Shown here piece after piece: positions 21,726-33,754 of a DNA stretch of 64,000 nucleotides (its first letter is position 1; every line of letters starts with the position of its first letter). Below the pieces are notes generated by a model. That model had not been told where the DNA came from and made no database searches. It was given only the letters and a program-made list of their open reading frames with translations. The DNA comes from Cryptomeria japonica (taxonomy: Eukaryota; Streptophyta; Pinopsida; Cupressales; Cupressaceae), in assembly GCF_030272615.1 (NCBI RefSeq), contig NC_081406.1, positions 478,792,900-478,856,899 on the forward strand. Reading direction: 5' to 3'. The position numbers were made by a program, and so were the translations under genes.

Positions 21726-22505
21726 GTGGAGGACGCCGGGATGATAGAGGAGTATGAGAGATGGTTTGCACGACGACGGCCAGTGCCATTGATAGATCCT
21801 AATATTCTAGTACCGAGGAGACAGGAGGACTTCCCACTTGTAGGAGAGAAGGAGGGAGATAATGAGGATGAGGAGGATGATGAGGATGAGGGGGATGATG
21901 AGGATGGAGATAATGAGGATGATGATTATGAGCTAGACTCAGCCAATCAAGAGCCATTGTGGGATATACCCATAGAGCCGGAGACAGCTAGCATAGAGGA
22001 GATGGAGATGTGCAGGGCTACCATAGTGAGTCAACATGATCACATTGCAACATTAGACAGACAGAATGCCATCTTGAGGATAGAGCATGATTAGTTTAGA
22101 GCGGAGATATCCTGATTGACAGCGGCTCGAGATACAGCAATAGCCCAAGCACAGTGAGAAGAACAGAGAGTCACTGAGTATATTAGGTCGATCAGGGATG
22201 CCAGTGCACGGGAGATGGCATAGATGTTGGTATAGATCGGAGAGGAGATACACCATTGGAGGACACTATATGAGAGTGCAGTTCCACCAGAGCAAAGAGC
22301 ATTGTCATATCAGGCACGATTGAGGACAGAGAGCAGGGCATGCTCTCGGAGGTCATTGAGCAGCATGGGGGTGAGTGGACCTATGAGACCACCACAGCTA
22401 GGACCAGGAGGGACATCATCCTTGAGACATGGCAAGGATTAGGAGGATAGAGGGAGCACCCAGTGACAGAGGCACATGCTCCTTATGATGGATAGATGTA
22501 GTTTG
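21726..22505 (+). pseudogene. C-terminal tail of the PMD protein, frame-shifted and interrupted
   Basis: An open frame at 21726-22094 starts with a Trp/Arg-rich segment (YERWFARRRPVPLIDPN), then a run of Glu/Asp/Gly from a GAGGAT-type repeat (about 21865-21940), then a helical segment (ATLDRQNAILRIEH). Similar helical sequence with several stops continues to about 22505. Acidic and coiled-coil tails commonly follow the PMD in element-borne proteins. Two frame changes separate it from the main domain. Confidence 0.6.
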
Positions 22506-23539
22506 ACATTATGTAGTGTGATATTTTATAGTCAACCTGCGGGCCATACTTAGGACAGACAGTCCAATTTTTGTACTCCGATATTATTGTGATATGTGAT
22601 ATGATATGCATCGATATGATGGAATGCAATGTGTTATGACTTATAGTTGTTTTCTATGTATGGATGACCTATGCACTGTTTATGTACCATTATAGAACAT
22701 GTATGGATGTATTTTTTATGTGTTTTTGATGCATTTATAATATGAAATGGATAAAATGCTTGATGTAAGGCTTGATGTAATGCAAATGTACTAACCAAAT
22801 GGATGCAGGATGTAGCATATGTGTGTGGAGAAATCAAAGCACTAGACCAAACTGACTATCCGAATTGACGGAAGAAATGTAAGTAAGAAGAAATGAGACA
22901 AAGGATAGTTAGAGATGAAGAAAAAATTGCTTTCAGTAATGCACTTTGTAGGTGAGAACCTTTATTTTAATGTAGCAAAATGGATGCGTAGCATCATGGC
23001 ATTGAAGGCCAGAGTTGAAATGCAACCCTTTTTGCAAAAGACAGACACATCACAGACAAACAACAATCACAACAAAACAGAAAGGGACCATGAACCATCC
23101 CGGTCAATCTAAATCACTCAGTGACATCATCGAGCAACATAGGAACATGATCAAAGATAAATCAATAAATGATAAGACTCACTAATTCCAACAAGTCAAA
23201 CAAACATCTTGATCTTCATTGTCAAAAGTTGAAAGTGCTGATAGGACGATCATGTTGTCTGGTTTCAGGGAATGCAGTACCCCGTCTAAGACAAGACACA
23301 GTCTGGTTTCGAGTATACCACACCCTGTATAAGACCCATGATAGTAGTGACAAAGTCAAATGATATTGATGCTGACATTCGATTGAGAAGACAATTGTGA
23401 TCAGTTTGAATGCCTGGTTTGATTGAAAATTTTCATCTATTAAGGCGTGATTTGCAGTAAAGCGTAGTGTGTGATTGAGTGTCGTTGGAGGGATGCTCAG
23501 TGATCTGTCTTATGCACCAAGAGGATATATTTTGCAAAA
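22506..23539. other. Noncoding part of element C
   Basis: No gene was seen. Near 23262-23345 the motif TCTGGTTTC...GTCTAAGAC / CCTGTATAAGAC occurs twice; element I has three copies at 62507-62640. Confidence 0.5.
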
Positions 23540-23830
23540 TGCTTGTTTTATTTTTTTAATGTTTTGAAAATTTTTTGTTCATTTTTTCAGGACTTTATTT
23601 GACTTTTTTTTTTGGATTATTTCAGGACGTTATTTGATTTTTAGGGATTTTTTCAAGACATTATTCAATTTTTATGATTTTTTTTTTCAGGACATTTTTC
23701 AATTTTTATGATTTTTTTCAGGACATTTTTGGTTTTTTTTTGGATTATTTCAGGACATTTTTCAGTTTTTTCTTGGATTATTTCAGGACATTATTTGATT
23801 TTTTTGGATTATTTTTTATGATTTTGCCCC
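23540..23830. repeat. T-rich minisatellite with CAGGAC spacers
   Basis: Long T tracts alternate with TTTCAGGACATT about eight times, spaced roughly 22-45 bp. The spurious Phe-rich ORF across it is an artefact of composition. Confidence 0.85.
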
Positions 23831-24086
23831 CAGTGTCTAGCAAGGCAAGGAATATGACAGGTGAATAAATAGGCTTGCTGAAATGATGGTGGATAGAGGG
23901 AAGACAAAGGCCTTTTATCATGGAGACAATACAGATACAATTTTGAAGGGCTATTGCGTGATGTGAGAAGAAACTGGATATGACAATGTAAAGCAGTGAC
24001 ATGGCATGAGGGACATATCAAGAGGTTTTTGAAACCATGTTTAAATTTTGTGTCCTTATGTCAGATCAAGATCAGGGAATGAAAAA

Positions 24087-24602
24087 TGTTAGAATATTTA
24101 ATCTTTACTTAGCTTAGGTTTATTTTTATTTAGTTTAGGATATTCCTTTGGAATTCCTACATGTAATTTGTCCTCTAGTACATGTGTGAGGACAAGTCAT
24201 TTCTTTTATTTTCCTTTATTAAGGAATATTAGATTTCCTCCATAAGAGGATGTGGACACATGGCACACACATTTTATGAATGGTGGCATTCATAGATTTG
24301 GGAGTTACTTTGTAACTCCTCTCCTCATCTCTATTTAAGAGATGCCTCCTCTCTCATTTCTTCTTAATGACAATATTGTAAAGAGCTTCTTGCTCTCTCT
24401 CTCTCTCTCATTTTTAGGCATTGCCTCATTCATAATATCACAAGGGGTTTTTCTTTGCTTTTCCCCTTTCAAAAGTTCTTGTGCCTCCTTCTTCACATTT
24501 GGGTGACGCTCCAAGGTTATTGCTTTTCTCTTGGTAACAATTACTTCATCATAAACTTTCTTGGATTAATTTTCCTTTCCTTGCTCTTTTCTTTCCTTTC
24601 AA
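24087..24602 (+). mobile_element. Solo LTR inside element C (516 bp)
   Basis: It begins TGTTAGAATA and ends TCCTTTCA. Both flanks are AAAAA (24082-24086 and 24603-24607), which fits a TSD but is low complexity. It contains a TATA-like CTATTTAAG near 24334 and a CT microsatellite near 24393-24408, the layout of a plus-strand promoter and R/U5 region. No internal sequence is present. Confidence 0.7.
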
Positions 24603-25399
24603 AAAAGAGTGTATGGATAGTGATAAGATATGGATAGGATAAGCAAGACCAAGAATGGATAAGGGACATGGACTGAAGGTCAGGATAGGCTAAGGGATAG
24701 TGGCAGAAAGTTGCAATAAGCTAGGGAATATGGATGAAAGGTTGTAATAAGCAAATGGATAAATGACCAAAAGCTATGATAGACTGAAAGATGCAAACAA
24801 GATGCATGATGCTCATGATGATCCTCAGCCTTGTCAAGATCAAAAGGTGGAAAGGGAAACTGGACATGAGGGACAATAGGATATGAAGGGTAATGACAAG
24901 GGTTCGATAGGATAATGGAACAATGAAGGACAAAAGGATATGATAGGATAAAACCTGCCCCCAAGTGTGATGTGCAAGAAGTTCATAGATTACGCATGAT
25001 GCCTGTTTGCCAGGTTTTCATCATGGTACTTGCCCAAGGTGCCTATTTGCCAGGTTTTCACCAGTGGATGAATTATTTTTGCTTTACTTTTTTTTTTCTT
25101 TTTCTTTTTTTTCCACTTTTTTTTAAACTTTTTTTTGTATTTTGACTTTTTCAATAGAAGATAGACACATGATAGGGGATGGAAGAAGGACTCAAGCATC
25201 TTTTTGTTTGGATAGTAGCCTTGAAAAAAAATAAAAAATAAAATGGACCATGACCTATAAAAGTATGCTCAAAGACATTGGTAGGATAAGGACATGGAAA
25301 ATGAGATGAAACTAAGGCAAGGATTTATGCAAAGGATGGGATCAAAGGGATCGAAGGATGGAAAATATGCATTGGATAATGGATAGGGTATTGGAAGAA
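24603..25399. other. Noncoding part of element C
   Basis: Purine-rich GGATA(A/T)G repeats (24610-24960) are followed by two copies of GCC...TTTGCCAGGTTTTCA (about 25000-25065) and a T-rich tract (25080-25140). No coding frame was seen. Confidence 0.5.
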
Positions 25400-28141
25400 C
25401 TATGCTTGAGTGGATAGAAATGTTGGCAAGATTGACAATGGCACACACCTTGAGGGGTGATGGACTGATGGAGGAAAAATAGATCTCAGATTGTGAGATT
25501 TGGATGGAGGAATACCTTGGGATTTTGGGACATAAGGGCCCAAAATGGATGAAGAAGGTGATGGAGGAACAAATTTGAGAGGTTTGGATGGAGGAATAGC
25601 AATTTTGGATGCCAAGTTGGATATTTCTTTAAGCTTTTGTGCTTCAAGGAGCCGCTTAGGGATCCACATGGTTTTTTATTTTTCATGCTTTTGTGGTTCC
25701 TTGGAGTGCATTGCTTGCAGAAGGGATTTAGGAACCCATATATATTTTGACTTTGCTTTATTTTGCTCCATGGGCCTTTGTGGCCTTTTGGATTTTTCCT
25801 TTTCTTTATAGATCATATTGTTCTTTGTTTTGACATGTTGATTATATTAGACATGTTGATCCTTGAATACATGCGGATTGCTAGACCTATGGTGTTTATA
25901 CTTGGCATCCAAATTGCTTGGAGGGGGAAAGGAATGCATGGATGGATATGAATGAAATGGACTTCTTTTGGATTGATGAAATTTACTCAAGGATGTGTGC
26001 CTTTGCTGACCTTGCATAAAGGATGAAGGGATATAAGGACCTAAGATGGATGGAAAGTATGATGGGGAAGGTGTCTGTTTTGATTTTGATGGAGGGATAC
26101 CAACATCTTGAGAGTGAGTTGTGTAGACATGACCCTTAAGATATTCTTTGATATGGAGGGGTTATTTCTCATGAAGGTCTACTCCTTTGCCTTTATGAAT
26201 ATCTTGACTTGTAGGATACTCTTTTCTTTGGGAAGAAGATGCGAGTCCATTATGAGGTGGATATGATATGAGAGAAATAATGAGATCTTGAAGTGGATTG
26301 GATTTCACCAAAGTGGAAGAACCCATTGTGCATGTCGAGGGTTCATGAACATCTTGCATTGACATGTTAGAATCATGAGGGGGATTAGGATCATGAGGGC
26401 GATTAGGATCATGTAGTGGACATGGTTCAATGGCAGGCTCTTCAAGAGATGGAATGGGAGAAATAATGGGATCATCAAAAGGAATGAGATCTTGGAGTGT
26501 ATATGGAGCATTAAGACAAGGAGATGGAGGAACAAAAGGATCTTGTGGAGGATTTAAAGGAATAATTTGATCTTGACAAGGAGGAAGATCATTGGAATCC
26601 TCTTTAAAGTTGCTTTTCTCTTGACTTTTAATGGGATCATCGGAAAGGATGGAAAGGATATCTTGATCTTTCTCAGGAAGTGGAATGTCAATGGGATTTG
26701 AAAGGACATTGTGTTCATGAAATGGAAGGGGATCATTTGGGATTGGATGGATTGGGATATCTTGATCTTGCCCGGGGAATGGAGTGTCAATAGGAATTTG
26801 GATAGGATGGACAAGAATAGGGGAATCATCATGAGTTTCTGGGAAGATGAGATCCTGGTCAACAACTGGATGGGATGATAAGGTTTCGGGATCTTGATCT
26901 TGATCTGTTTTAACATGCATTTCTTTATGCTCTAAATTATCCTCTTGACATGGGGTTAGACTTTGGATATGCATGGGGGATTCTGACAAGGGATCAATGG
27001 TTTGGCATGAAGGAAATGCACTTTGAAAATTTGTGATGGATTTTGGTAAGGAATCAATGCTTGAACATGAGGAAGAGGGACTTCGAATGGGGTCCTCTAG
27101 AATAGGTAATGGCAATAAAGTGCATGGTGGCATTGGGTCTTGTATTTCTGAAACATGACAAGGATGTGCATCATGAATTGGATTATCTTGGCAATCAATG
27201 ATGGATAGCCCTTGGATAATTGCATCCTTGGGTGTATTATTTGAGGAGGACAATATGGAAGGTTCTTGTGAAACTTCTAGAGGTGTAGGGATAGATGCCA
27301 TTGGAGAGTCAATTTTTTTGTGGGGGGATGAGGCATTGCTAGACATAAGTGTATTATCTTGATCTTCTTCAAAGAACTCACTTGGTAATTTCCTTAAGAT
27401 CATTGCAATAAAGCCACCTTTCTTTTGAGGTTTTGACATGGTTGTTACTTGAATTTGAACTTGTTTGGCAAGGAGTTGGTTCTGATCTAATGTCATGTTT
27501 TGATATTGGACTTGGTTCAATTGTTCTGACATGTTTGAAACTTGGGTTGGTGTGTGCTGCAACCTTTGTTTTTGAATGCTTGGTTGTGGTTGTTGACATT
27601 GATATTCCACCATTAGTTGAACCATTTGTGGACATTGTATAGTTGGTTGGACATATTGTTGAAATTGGACCATTGGTTGTATTGGTTGTATATGTTGGAC
27701 CATTGGTTGTGATGGTTGAAAATATGATTGATAGTAAACACCTTCTTGTTCTTGTTGTGGAGGCACATAATGTTGAAATTGATGTTGTCTCCTTTCTTGA
27801 AATTGTTTCATCATCTCTATTTGGGAGAGGAGAGCTGGTATGTCTGATCGTTCAAGAAGAGATCTTACATCAATTAGCTCAATCTTTGGATTTTGACCTA
27901 GAAATTTTCAAAACATTTTGGATATTTGTGATCTATTCTTCTCAATGTTTTTCACTCTTTGTTCCAATATCTCCTCTTCTTGAGCTAGTTTCTCCTCTAG
28001 TTTTTGTATTTGGACATTTACATCATTATGATAAGTTTGATCCCAGTTTTGAGATATGTAGAGATTGGATTGACATGATTGATTGCTCAATTGTGATGAC
28101 ATGGCTTCGTAAGAAGGTTGAGACCTCATTTCAACAAACAT
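25400..28141 (-). pseudogene. Gln/Pro-rich polyprotein frame of element C (gag position)
   Basis: From the ATG at 28141 a single minus-strand frame runs about 900 codons with only a few stops (about 27907, 26162, and some between 26160 and 25670). A coiled coil comes first (IQKLEEKLAQEEEILEQRVK). It is followed by a Gln/Pro-rich region (QPMVQHIQPIQPMVQFQQYV) and a long run of degenerate Pro/Asp/Ile-rich repeats (DQDI, PNDPLPFHEH). Near the end is a twice-repeated W(V/I)PK.LL.A motif (YIWVPKSLLQAM, MWIPKRLLEAQ). No protease, reverse transcriptase or integrase motif was recognised. The position, 1.9 kb after the PBS, is that of gag; the sequence alone does not prove it. The longest intact stretch is 27814-26162 (550 codons). 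Confidence 0.6.
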
Positions 28142-30107
28142 GTCACTATGCAATGCAACTAATGGGATTGACAAATGCAAGCTAAAAGGATGACAATGCA
28201 ACTTAATGTTTTTGTACCTTTTCAAGATTTTGACAAACTTTTAGGGATGCAAATCTAAAAAGAGACCCTTAGGAAATTGAAATGATGTCTAGACTTCAAA
28301 GGACAAAAGGACCGAGTAACAAAAGGACAAAATGACAATGTCTCCCCTATATGCTTGGATACTAAGCTAGGTTTGACCAAATGACAATGATGACAAAAAG
28401 AGAAAAGGTTGATAAGGTCTGGACTTCCTAACAATAACTTAGGGTTTATCAAAGATTTGGACTACTCAAGTATGACAAAACCTAGTTTTTGAGACTATAT
28501 GCAAAGGTACAATTACTATGCAAATGACCCTAATATGATATGATAATGACCTAAGCTTAATGAAGGGACCTAGGGTATGCACATGCAAATGGATGACTTT
28601 TATTGATATGCAAAGGAGTATGACCTAAGTGAAACTTAACCTTGGTAGTTGACAATGAATTTGCAAAATGCAAACCTAGGATGAACCTAAATCTAAGTGA
28701 CATGAATGTTGAGACAAGATTTTGAAAAATGTTTGACAGCCATGTTTGAAGGTGTTTGAAATTTGTTGGATGAAATGTTCTTGTGTTTAACCTTGTTTTG
28801 AATCAATTTGTCTTGTTTTTGAAATGAGATGCAATTCAACTTTTGACAAGCAAAGAAGACAAGATATTTCAACTTAGACTCAAGACAATCATGCTCATTC
28901 ACACAGTTCTTATGGTAGGCAAGGACATTAGATACTTGAGAGGTAGACTCGTTATGGGATTCAAGGAGAATACGTAGATGCTTGACCCCACGGGCTCCCC
29001 TCCATGACACTCACTTCTCAGGGCAGCCAAGCATCAGTCCCCATGGAAATCTCCCCATGGTGAACTTAGTATCTCTTCCAAGTATCCGAACTTGTCCTTC
29101 TCAAGCAACTAGAAGGATTTTTGGCCTCTAAATACAAGGTGTTTAGTAAGGATTTCTGTTAAGTGTTACTCCTTGGTGTCACACAAGCGTGATTAAGACA
29201 TTAAGCCCACCAAGATACCAAAAAAATGTAGTCGCGCAAGCACGATTTAGACCTTGAGGCCCTACTTAGATGTTGATATGAGAAAGAGTCCAAGGGTCAT
29301 CACTTCCCAAGTAACTACAATTCCCACGTAACTCTTCCTTCAAAGCTTTCACCCATCAAGTATTTATTTATAGTGAGTTAGAATGCCAAGGTATTCTAGC
29401 TATACTCACTTTGGGTCGTTCCCTTCTCATGATTGTCACTTGCTTGCAAAAGCAAATGGTCGGGAAGGCAGACCCTCTAAAGGTGACACACAATCAAAAA
29501 CATGAGCATGGTATTGAAGATCTAGATTTTTGATCACCTTAAGAAAGATGAGAGCATACTCTCCTACTCCAATGTCAAACTCAACAATCAAAGCAAATAT
29601 ACATTCATTCCATCCTATTTAGAAATCATACTAGGTGCCTAAATATTAAGTACAAACACAAAGTTTAGTTTTAATCCAAGGCAACCTGCAAAACCCAAGT
29701 CAGAAGTTTGATATGTTTAGTCTTTGACTATTGAACTTGCATAAAATGTGTTAGTAGTTTCATTTGTTGTCTTTGCCATGCGTAATGCCAAGGTGCTACA
29801 CAAAGAATCAGTACCAAAAACCAAAAAGCAGAAATAGAATGCAAAACAAAACAATTTGCAAGTAAAAACACTGCTTTTTTTACCTCTATTTCTGGACTTA
29901 CACAGGCACATAATGCTTGAGATAGGTGTAGATTGTCTCACACGGGTGTATATTGTCCTTGAAATAGGCACATAATGCTTGACACAAGTGCAGATTGTCT
30001 CACACAGGCGCAGAAGTTCCCAGAAAACCTTGCGTTATCCTGTTTCTTGGGTTTTTAACCTGCAAATCAACTCAAAAGCACTCAAAAGCATGATTAGAGG
30101 GTTAGTT
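28142..30107 (-). other. Long leader of element C
   Basis: Almost 2 kb between the PBS and the long frame holds no convincing gene. Short motifs such as CACAGGCGCAGA / CACACAGGTGTA recur near 29895-30015, and the same kind of motif (GCACTTGTGTAGGG) is found upstream of the PMD gene near 20410-20465. Confidence 0.5.
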
Positions 30108-30123
30108 CACATCGGGTTCACTA
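30108..30123 (-). other. Primer-binding-site-like sequence of element C
   Basis: The minus strand reads TAGTGAACCCGATGTG, differing from the D site (TGGTGAACCCGACGTG) at two positions. It lies five bases after the inferred LTR end, TTACA. Confidence 0.7.
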
Positions 30124-30128
30124 ATTAA

Positions 30129-31704
30129 TGTAACTAGAAATTTGGGAATCATCAAAGCGAATCAATATTAAGCTAGCTCAATCATGAAAACTCAATTGCA
30201 ATGATAACAATCCTAAAAACACTCAATAAAGACATGAAAACAAGACATTCAAGATTGAAAACTAAGCAAACCAAATGCAGACTTGAATGTCTCCTTCATG
30301 TGGCTCCATTGTCCTTCTTTCTCCTTCAAATAGATTTTTTTGTGGATCTCACCTACTAGTGCATAAGCATGATATGAAAGCAAGTTGACAAGATTGTAGC
30401 ACAAGAATACTCAAAGCGTGATTGATTCGACCAAGTAGGGATTTGAAAAAGTGATTAGTTGGGATTGAAGAAATTCATCCAATTTATAGACAAATCGGAG
30501 AAAAGATCAAATTAGCATGAAGAGATTCAAATGGAAATTGCAAATCAAGAATGTCAATTATGACAAATTTGCACTTTCTATGTAAGATTGATTGATTGAT
30601 AATTCATGACAAAATTATGACAAATTTCTATGTCAAAATTGATTGATTGTTAATTATGACAAATTATGACAAATTGAAATGTCATTCCCATGAAATTAGG
30701 AGGAAAATAGGAGAGAATTGAAAAATAGATGAAATAGAAATTAGGAAATTAGGAATTAGAAATTGATGAAAAATTAGGAAATTAGGAATTAGGAGAAATT
30801 AGGTAAATCAATTAATAATTTGTCATTTATTAATTAATTCACAAAAAGAGGAATAATTAGTTAGCCAATTAAATAAACATTTAATTGTGACACGAAGACT
30901 TAGGATAAATAAATAATTTATTAATCCTAGAGGGGGAAATGACAAACAGGGTTAAATGAATAAAATCACGAAACCCTAAAAGATGAATTAGAAATGCAAG
31001 GATGACAATTAGGTCTTGACAAAAGATAATTGACATAGGGTCGATTTAATCATGATTTTGACTTGATAAATGACCAATGCTGATAAGTGATTTGATTGAT
31101 AAATGCGCCAATTGACGAGGAACAATGACTAATTGATCCAAATTGACATAATTGAGAAAGACAACGATCGATGACAAATCGATCGCAAAATGACAAAATT
31201 GACAAGAAGACAAGGATCGATGACAAAATAGATTGCAAAACGACAAGATCAAAAATGTCAACGATCGATGACAAATCGATCACAAGACAACAAGATTGAT
31301 GACAAATTGATCAAAAGACAAGGATCGATGACAAATCGATCGCAAGATAATAAGATTGAAAATGACAACGACCGATGACAAATCGATCGCATGATGACAA
31401 GATTGATAAGAGGACAAAACCCTAATTAGAATTGATGATGTCCAAAATGATGACAAATGAATACGCACATTGATGCGACAGGATAAGATTGACCAAAATC
31501 ATGACAAATATTGTTATCGACAAGACCAAATTGGAAAGCAAGAAAAATGAGGAATGCAAAAGAAGGACTCGATGCTCGCAAATGATAAAGACCAAGTGTG
31601 AATCATAGGAGAAATGTTAATGCGATGCAAAAACCCTCAAATAAGGCAATGCGCAAATGTTAAAGTATGATTCCGCAAGCATTCACCATTTTTAGACATC
31701 TACA
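30129..31704 (-). repeat. 5' LTR of element C (about 1576 bp)
   Basis: The outer 975 bp (30730-31704) duplicates 18899-19865. The inner 600 bp is present only here, and its inclusion rests on the TG at 30129 and the adjacent PBS. The palindromic minisatellite is at 31149-31420. Confidence 0.7.
31149..31420. repeat. Palindromic GATCGAT minisatellite in the C LTR (right copy)
   Basis: It has the same unit order as 19308-19580, with scattered point differences (for example GACCGATG near 31370 in place of GATCAATG). Confidence 0.85.
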
Positions 31705-31778
31705 GTATCTTCTCACCATCAACCGAGGGTAAAATGCATGATTTTCAATTTGTTGCAATACCCCCTAAGGATTATTCC

Positions 31779-32891
31779 TCAATCAGATGAAGAATCTCCT
31801 ACTGGTGGAGGGTTACTCTGTTCTACCGATGCAAAGATAGATTCATCATCTTTCTGATCTACCTTCTTAATCCATTGTTTTGAAAAATGTTGCTTTATTT
31901 CATTTACCTTTTCTTTTCCCTTCATACTAGATCCTTTATTGTTCGTTGGTATAGTCTTGCTTCTACAAAATGTTGCAATATGCCCAATCTTGTTACATGC
32001 ATAACAAGTTACATTATTCCTCTGAATAGTCTTTCCATATCCTTGACTGGTTTGTGATCTGCATTGATTAGATAAATGCCAAAATCTACCACAAACATAG
32101 CATTTCACATTCATTCTACAATTTTCTGAATTATGACCAACTTTGTTCCATTTGGAACATTGACCGGTGGGTGAGTTTGTATTTTGATTATTTGTAAATC
32201 TACACTGATTTACTCTATGACCATATTTGTTGCAATTGAAACATTTCCCATTAAATTTATAAGCATTAGGTTGTCTAATCGGTTTGTTCTGATCTTGATT
32301 ATTTGTAGTGCCGAAAATTTCTCCAATTTCAAATCCAAGTCCAATTGTATCTCCATTAGGTTGTTGTCTTATTAGCATGTCATCAAGTCTTTCTGAAATT
32401 TTCTTGAATTTGTCTTTGTGTTCATTTGCAGTGATCAACTCATTTTCTAGAATTCCAACTTGTCTTGTAATCTCCTCCTTTTTATGTTGCATGTGAATTA
32501 GATCTATCTTTAGCATATCATTCTCATGACAAAGTCTTAGATTTTCATTTCCTGCATCATTAAGTATTCTAGTCAAGTCTTCTTCATTCTTCTTCATATC
32601 TTCAATATCCTTACATAACCTCATAGTCATATCTTGCATTTCATTCTTCATATTTTTGTTCTCTTGCCTTAACTTATTTGCAATGTGTCTAAGAGTTTCC
32701 TTTTCATCATCATCATTCTGCATTTTCTCATAAAGTTCCTTTCTCTTATTTTGTGCTATAACCAGGTTCTCCTTAAGTCCTTTAATGAATTCCTTAGCAG
32801 TCCTCAGATCATCTTCAAGTTTGATATTCTTCAATTTTTCTGCATCAAAATCTTCAAGAGCTCCTTCTAGATATTTTCTTAAGTTCTCCAT
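31779..32891 (-). CDS. Element B zinc-knuckle (gag-like) protein, reading frame intact
   Basis: The ATG at 32891 opens 370 codons without a stop. Residues 1-185 are a highly charged coiled coil (ENLRKYLEGALEDFDAEKLK at the start). Four CCHC knuckles follow: CFNCNKYGHRVNQC, CSKWNKVGHNSENC (second Cys replaced by Trp), CYVCGRFWHLSNQC and CYACNKIGHIATFC. The tail is Lys-rich, then Pro/Ser-rich. It matches the E protein from end to end and begins about 60 bp after the PBS. Zinc knuckles of this spacing bind single-stranded nucleic acid in Gag proteins, so a packaging or nucleocapsid role is inferred. The frame is surprisingly clean for an element that already carries two large insertions. Confidence 0.8.
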   Translation of the reverse strand: MENLRKYLEGALEDFDAEKLKNIKLEDDLRTAKEFIKGLKENLVIAQNKRKELYEKMQNDDDEKETLRHIANKLRQENKNMKNEMQDMTMRLCKDIEDMKKNEEDLTRILNDAGNENLRLCHENDMLKIDLIHMQHKKEEITRQVGILENELITANEHKDKFKKISERLDDMLIRQQPNGDTIGLGFEIGEIFGTTNNQDQNKPIRQPNAYKFNGKCFNCNKYGHRVNQCRFTNNQNTNSPTGQCSKWNKVGHNSENCRMNVKCYVCGRFWHLSNQCRSQTSQGYGKTIQRNNVTCYACNKIGHIATFCRSKTIPTNNKGSSMKGKEKVNEIKQHFSKQWIKKVDQKDDESIFASVEQSNPPPVGDSSSD

Positions 32892-32948
32892 CCATACTGG
32901 TTTCAGAATCTTCCTTAAGCTGATAGGCTTTTACAAATAGAGGACCAA

Positions 32949-32960
32949 GATCTGATACCA
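32949..32960 (-). other. primer-binding site of element B
   Basis: The minus strand reads TGGTATCAGATC, one base different from the initiator-Met site of A and E. Confidence 0.88.
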
Positions 32961-32962
32961 AT

Positions 32963-33749
32963 TGTTAAATTCAATGACAGTCCCAAATACACTGAGAGGG
33001 GGGGGTGAATCAGTGTATAACCAGTTAAATGAATATTTAAACTTATTTATAACTTTGCAACCCAAAAAAATGTACTGGTAAACAATAATTAATGCAGTAA
33101 ACACAAATAATAGAGACAACATAGAAACACACCATAACACAAGATATTTAATGAGGAAACCCGATGTGGGTAAAACCTCGGTGGGATTTGTGACCCACAA
33201 TATTTACTCACTAGCCAATAAATAAATACTACTTACAATAGGGGCCTGCACATGCAGGAGGCCAACAGCCTAGAGCTCACTACTTAATGAAGAGTCTCAT
33301 TGACTACAAAATAGATAATTAAATCCAATACAATATATTGCTTAAAACAACATCTCTAATGCTAGGTTCATTACTGGTTTAAGCTCAGATAGATACCTTA
33401 ACTAAAAACCTTTGCTGCCACTAAACAATTATCTTCTATCATACATCTCATGTCAAAATGATCTATAAGATCTCATACATATATGAGTCTTTTATAATAT
33501 ACCAAATTGGCTTACAAAAGATAATTATATTACAATAAAAAAAAGTTCATCCCATGTCAGCCTAAGTGCAAGTATGATTTATTGCTGATGTAATCTAAAT
33601 GTCAGTGTAAGCATCTGTCAGTGTCAATGTCTATCGGTGCATGAAGTTTGTGATGTCGGTGCATGTAGAAACCTATTGTCGGTTGGTTGCCAGTTGGTTG
33701 CCATCAATGACAACATCAACTATTCTCATATGAGTGTAGAATGCCAACA
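32963..33749 (-). repeat. 5' LTR of element B (787 bp)
   Basis: It runs TGTTAAATTC...GCCAACA on the plus strand. The U5 hairpin at 32987-33018 has the stem ATACACTGA with its exact complement around a run of eight G. Confidence 0.92.
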
Positions 33750-33754
33750 ATCAT

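Larger units (their letters stand above)
18899..31704 (-). mobile_element. Element C: large LTR element with an antisense plant mobile domain gene
   Basis: Near-identical direct repeats lie at 18899-19865 and 30730-31704, and the right one continues to 30129 next to a PBS-like site. In minus orientation the LTR starts TGTAGACGTC, a PPT (AAAGAGGGGCAAAA) precedes the left copy, and a Gln/Pro-rich frame runs 28141-25400. A PMD gene runs on the opposite strand near the 3' LTR. No reverse transcriptase was seen. The flanks TTCTC and GTATC are a poor TSD. Comparison with element E suggests that the outer 600 bp of the left LTR and about 170 bp of B were deleted. Confidence 0.8.
6769..33749 (-). mobile_element. 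Element B: pol-less LTR element, split by insertions A and C
   Basis: LTRs lie at 6769-7568 and 32963-33749. Flanks are GTCAT (6764-6768) and ATCAT (33750-33754), a TSD with one mismatch. Subtracting A and C leaves about 6.4 kb, close to element E (6586 bp). The order on the minus strand is LTR, PBS, zinc-knuckle gene (32891-31779), second gene (18868 to about 7736, interrupted), PPT and LTR. No reverse transcriptase, integrase or protease motif was seen. B sits inside gene F. Confidence 0.88.

Noticed and set aside
24455-24637. 60-codon hydrophobic plus-strand ORF
   Set aside because: It lies in the R/U5 part of the solo LTR and extends past its end; there is no evidence of coding.
27433-28185. 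Plus-strand ORFs of 69 and 180 codons
   Set aside because: They are antisense shadows of the Gln/Pro-rich frame of element C, whose codon pattern and coiled coil support the minus strand.
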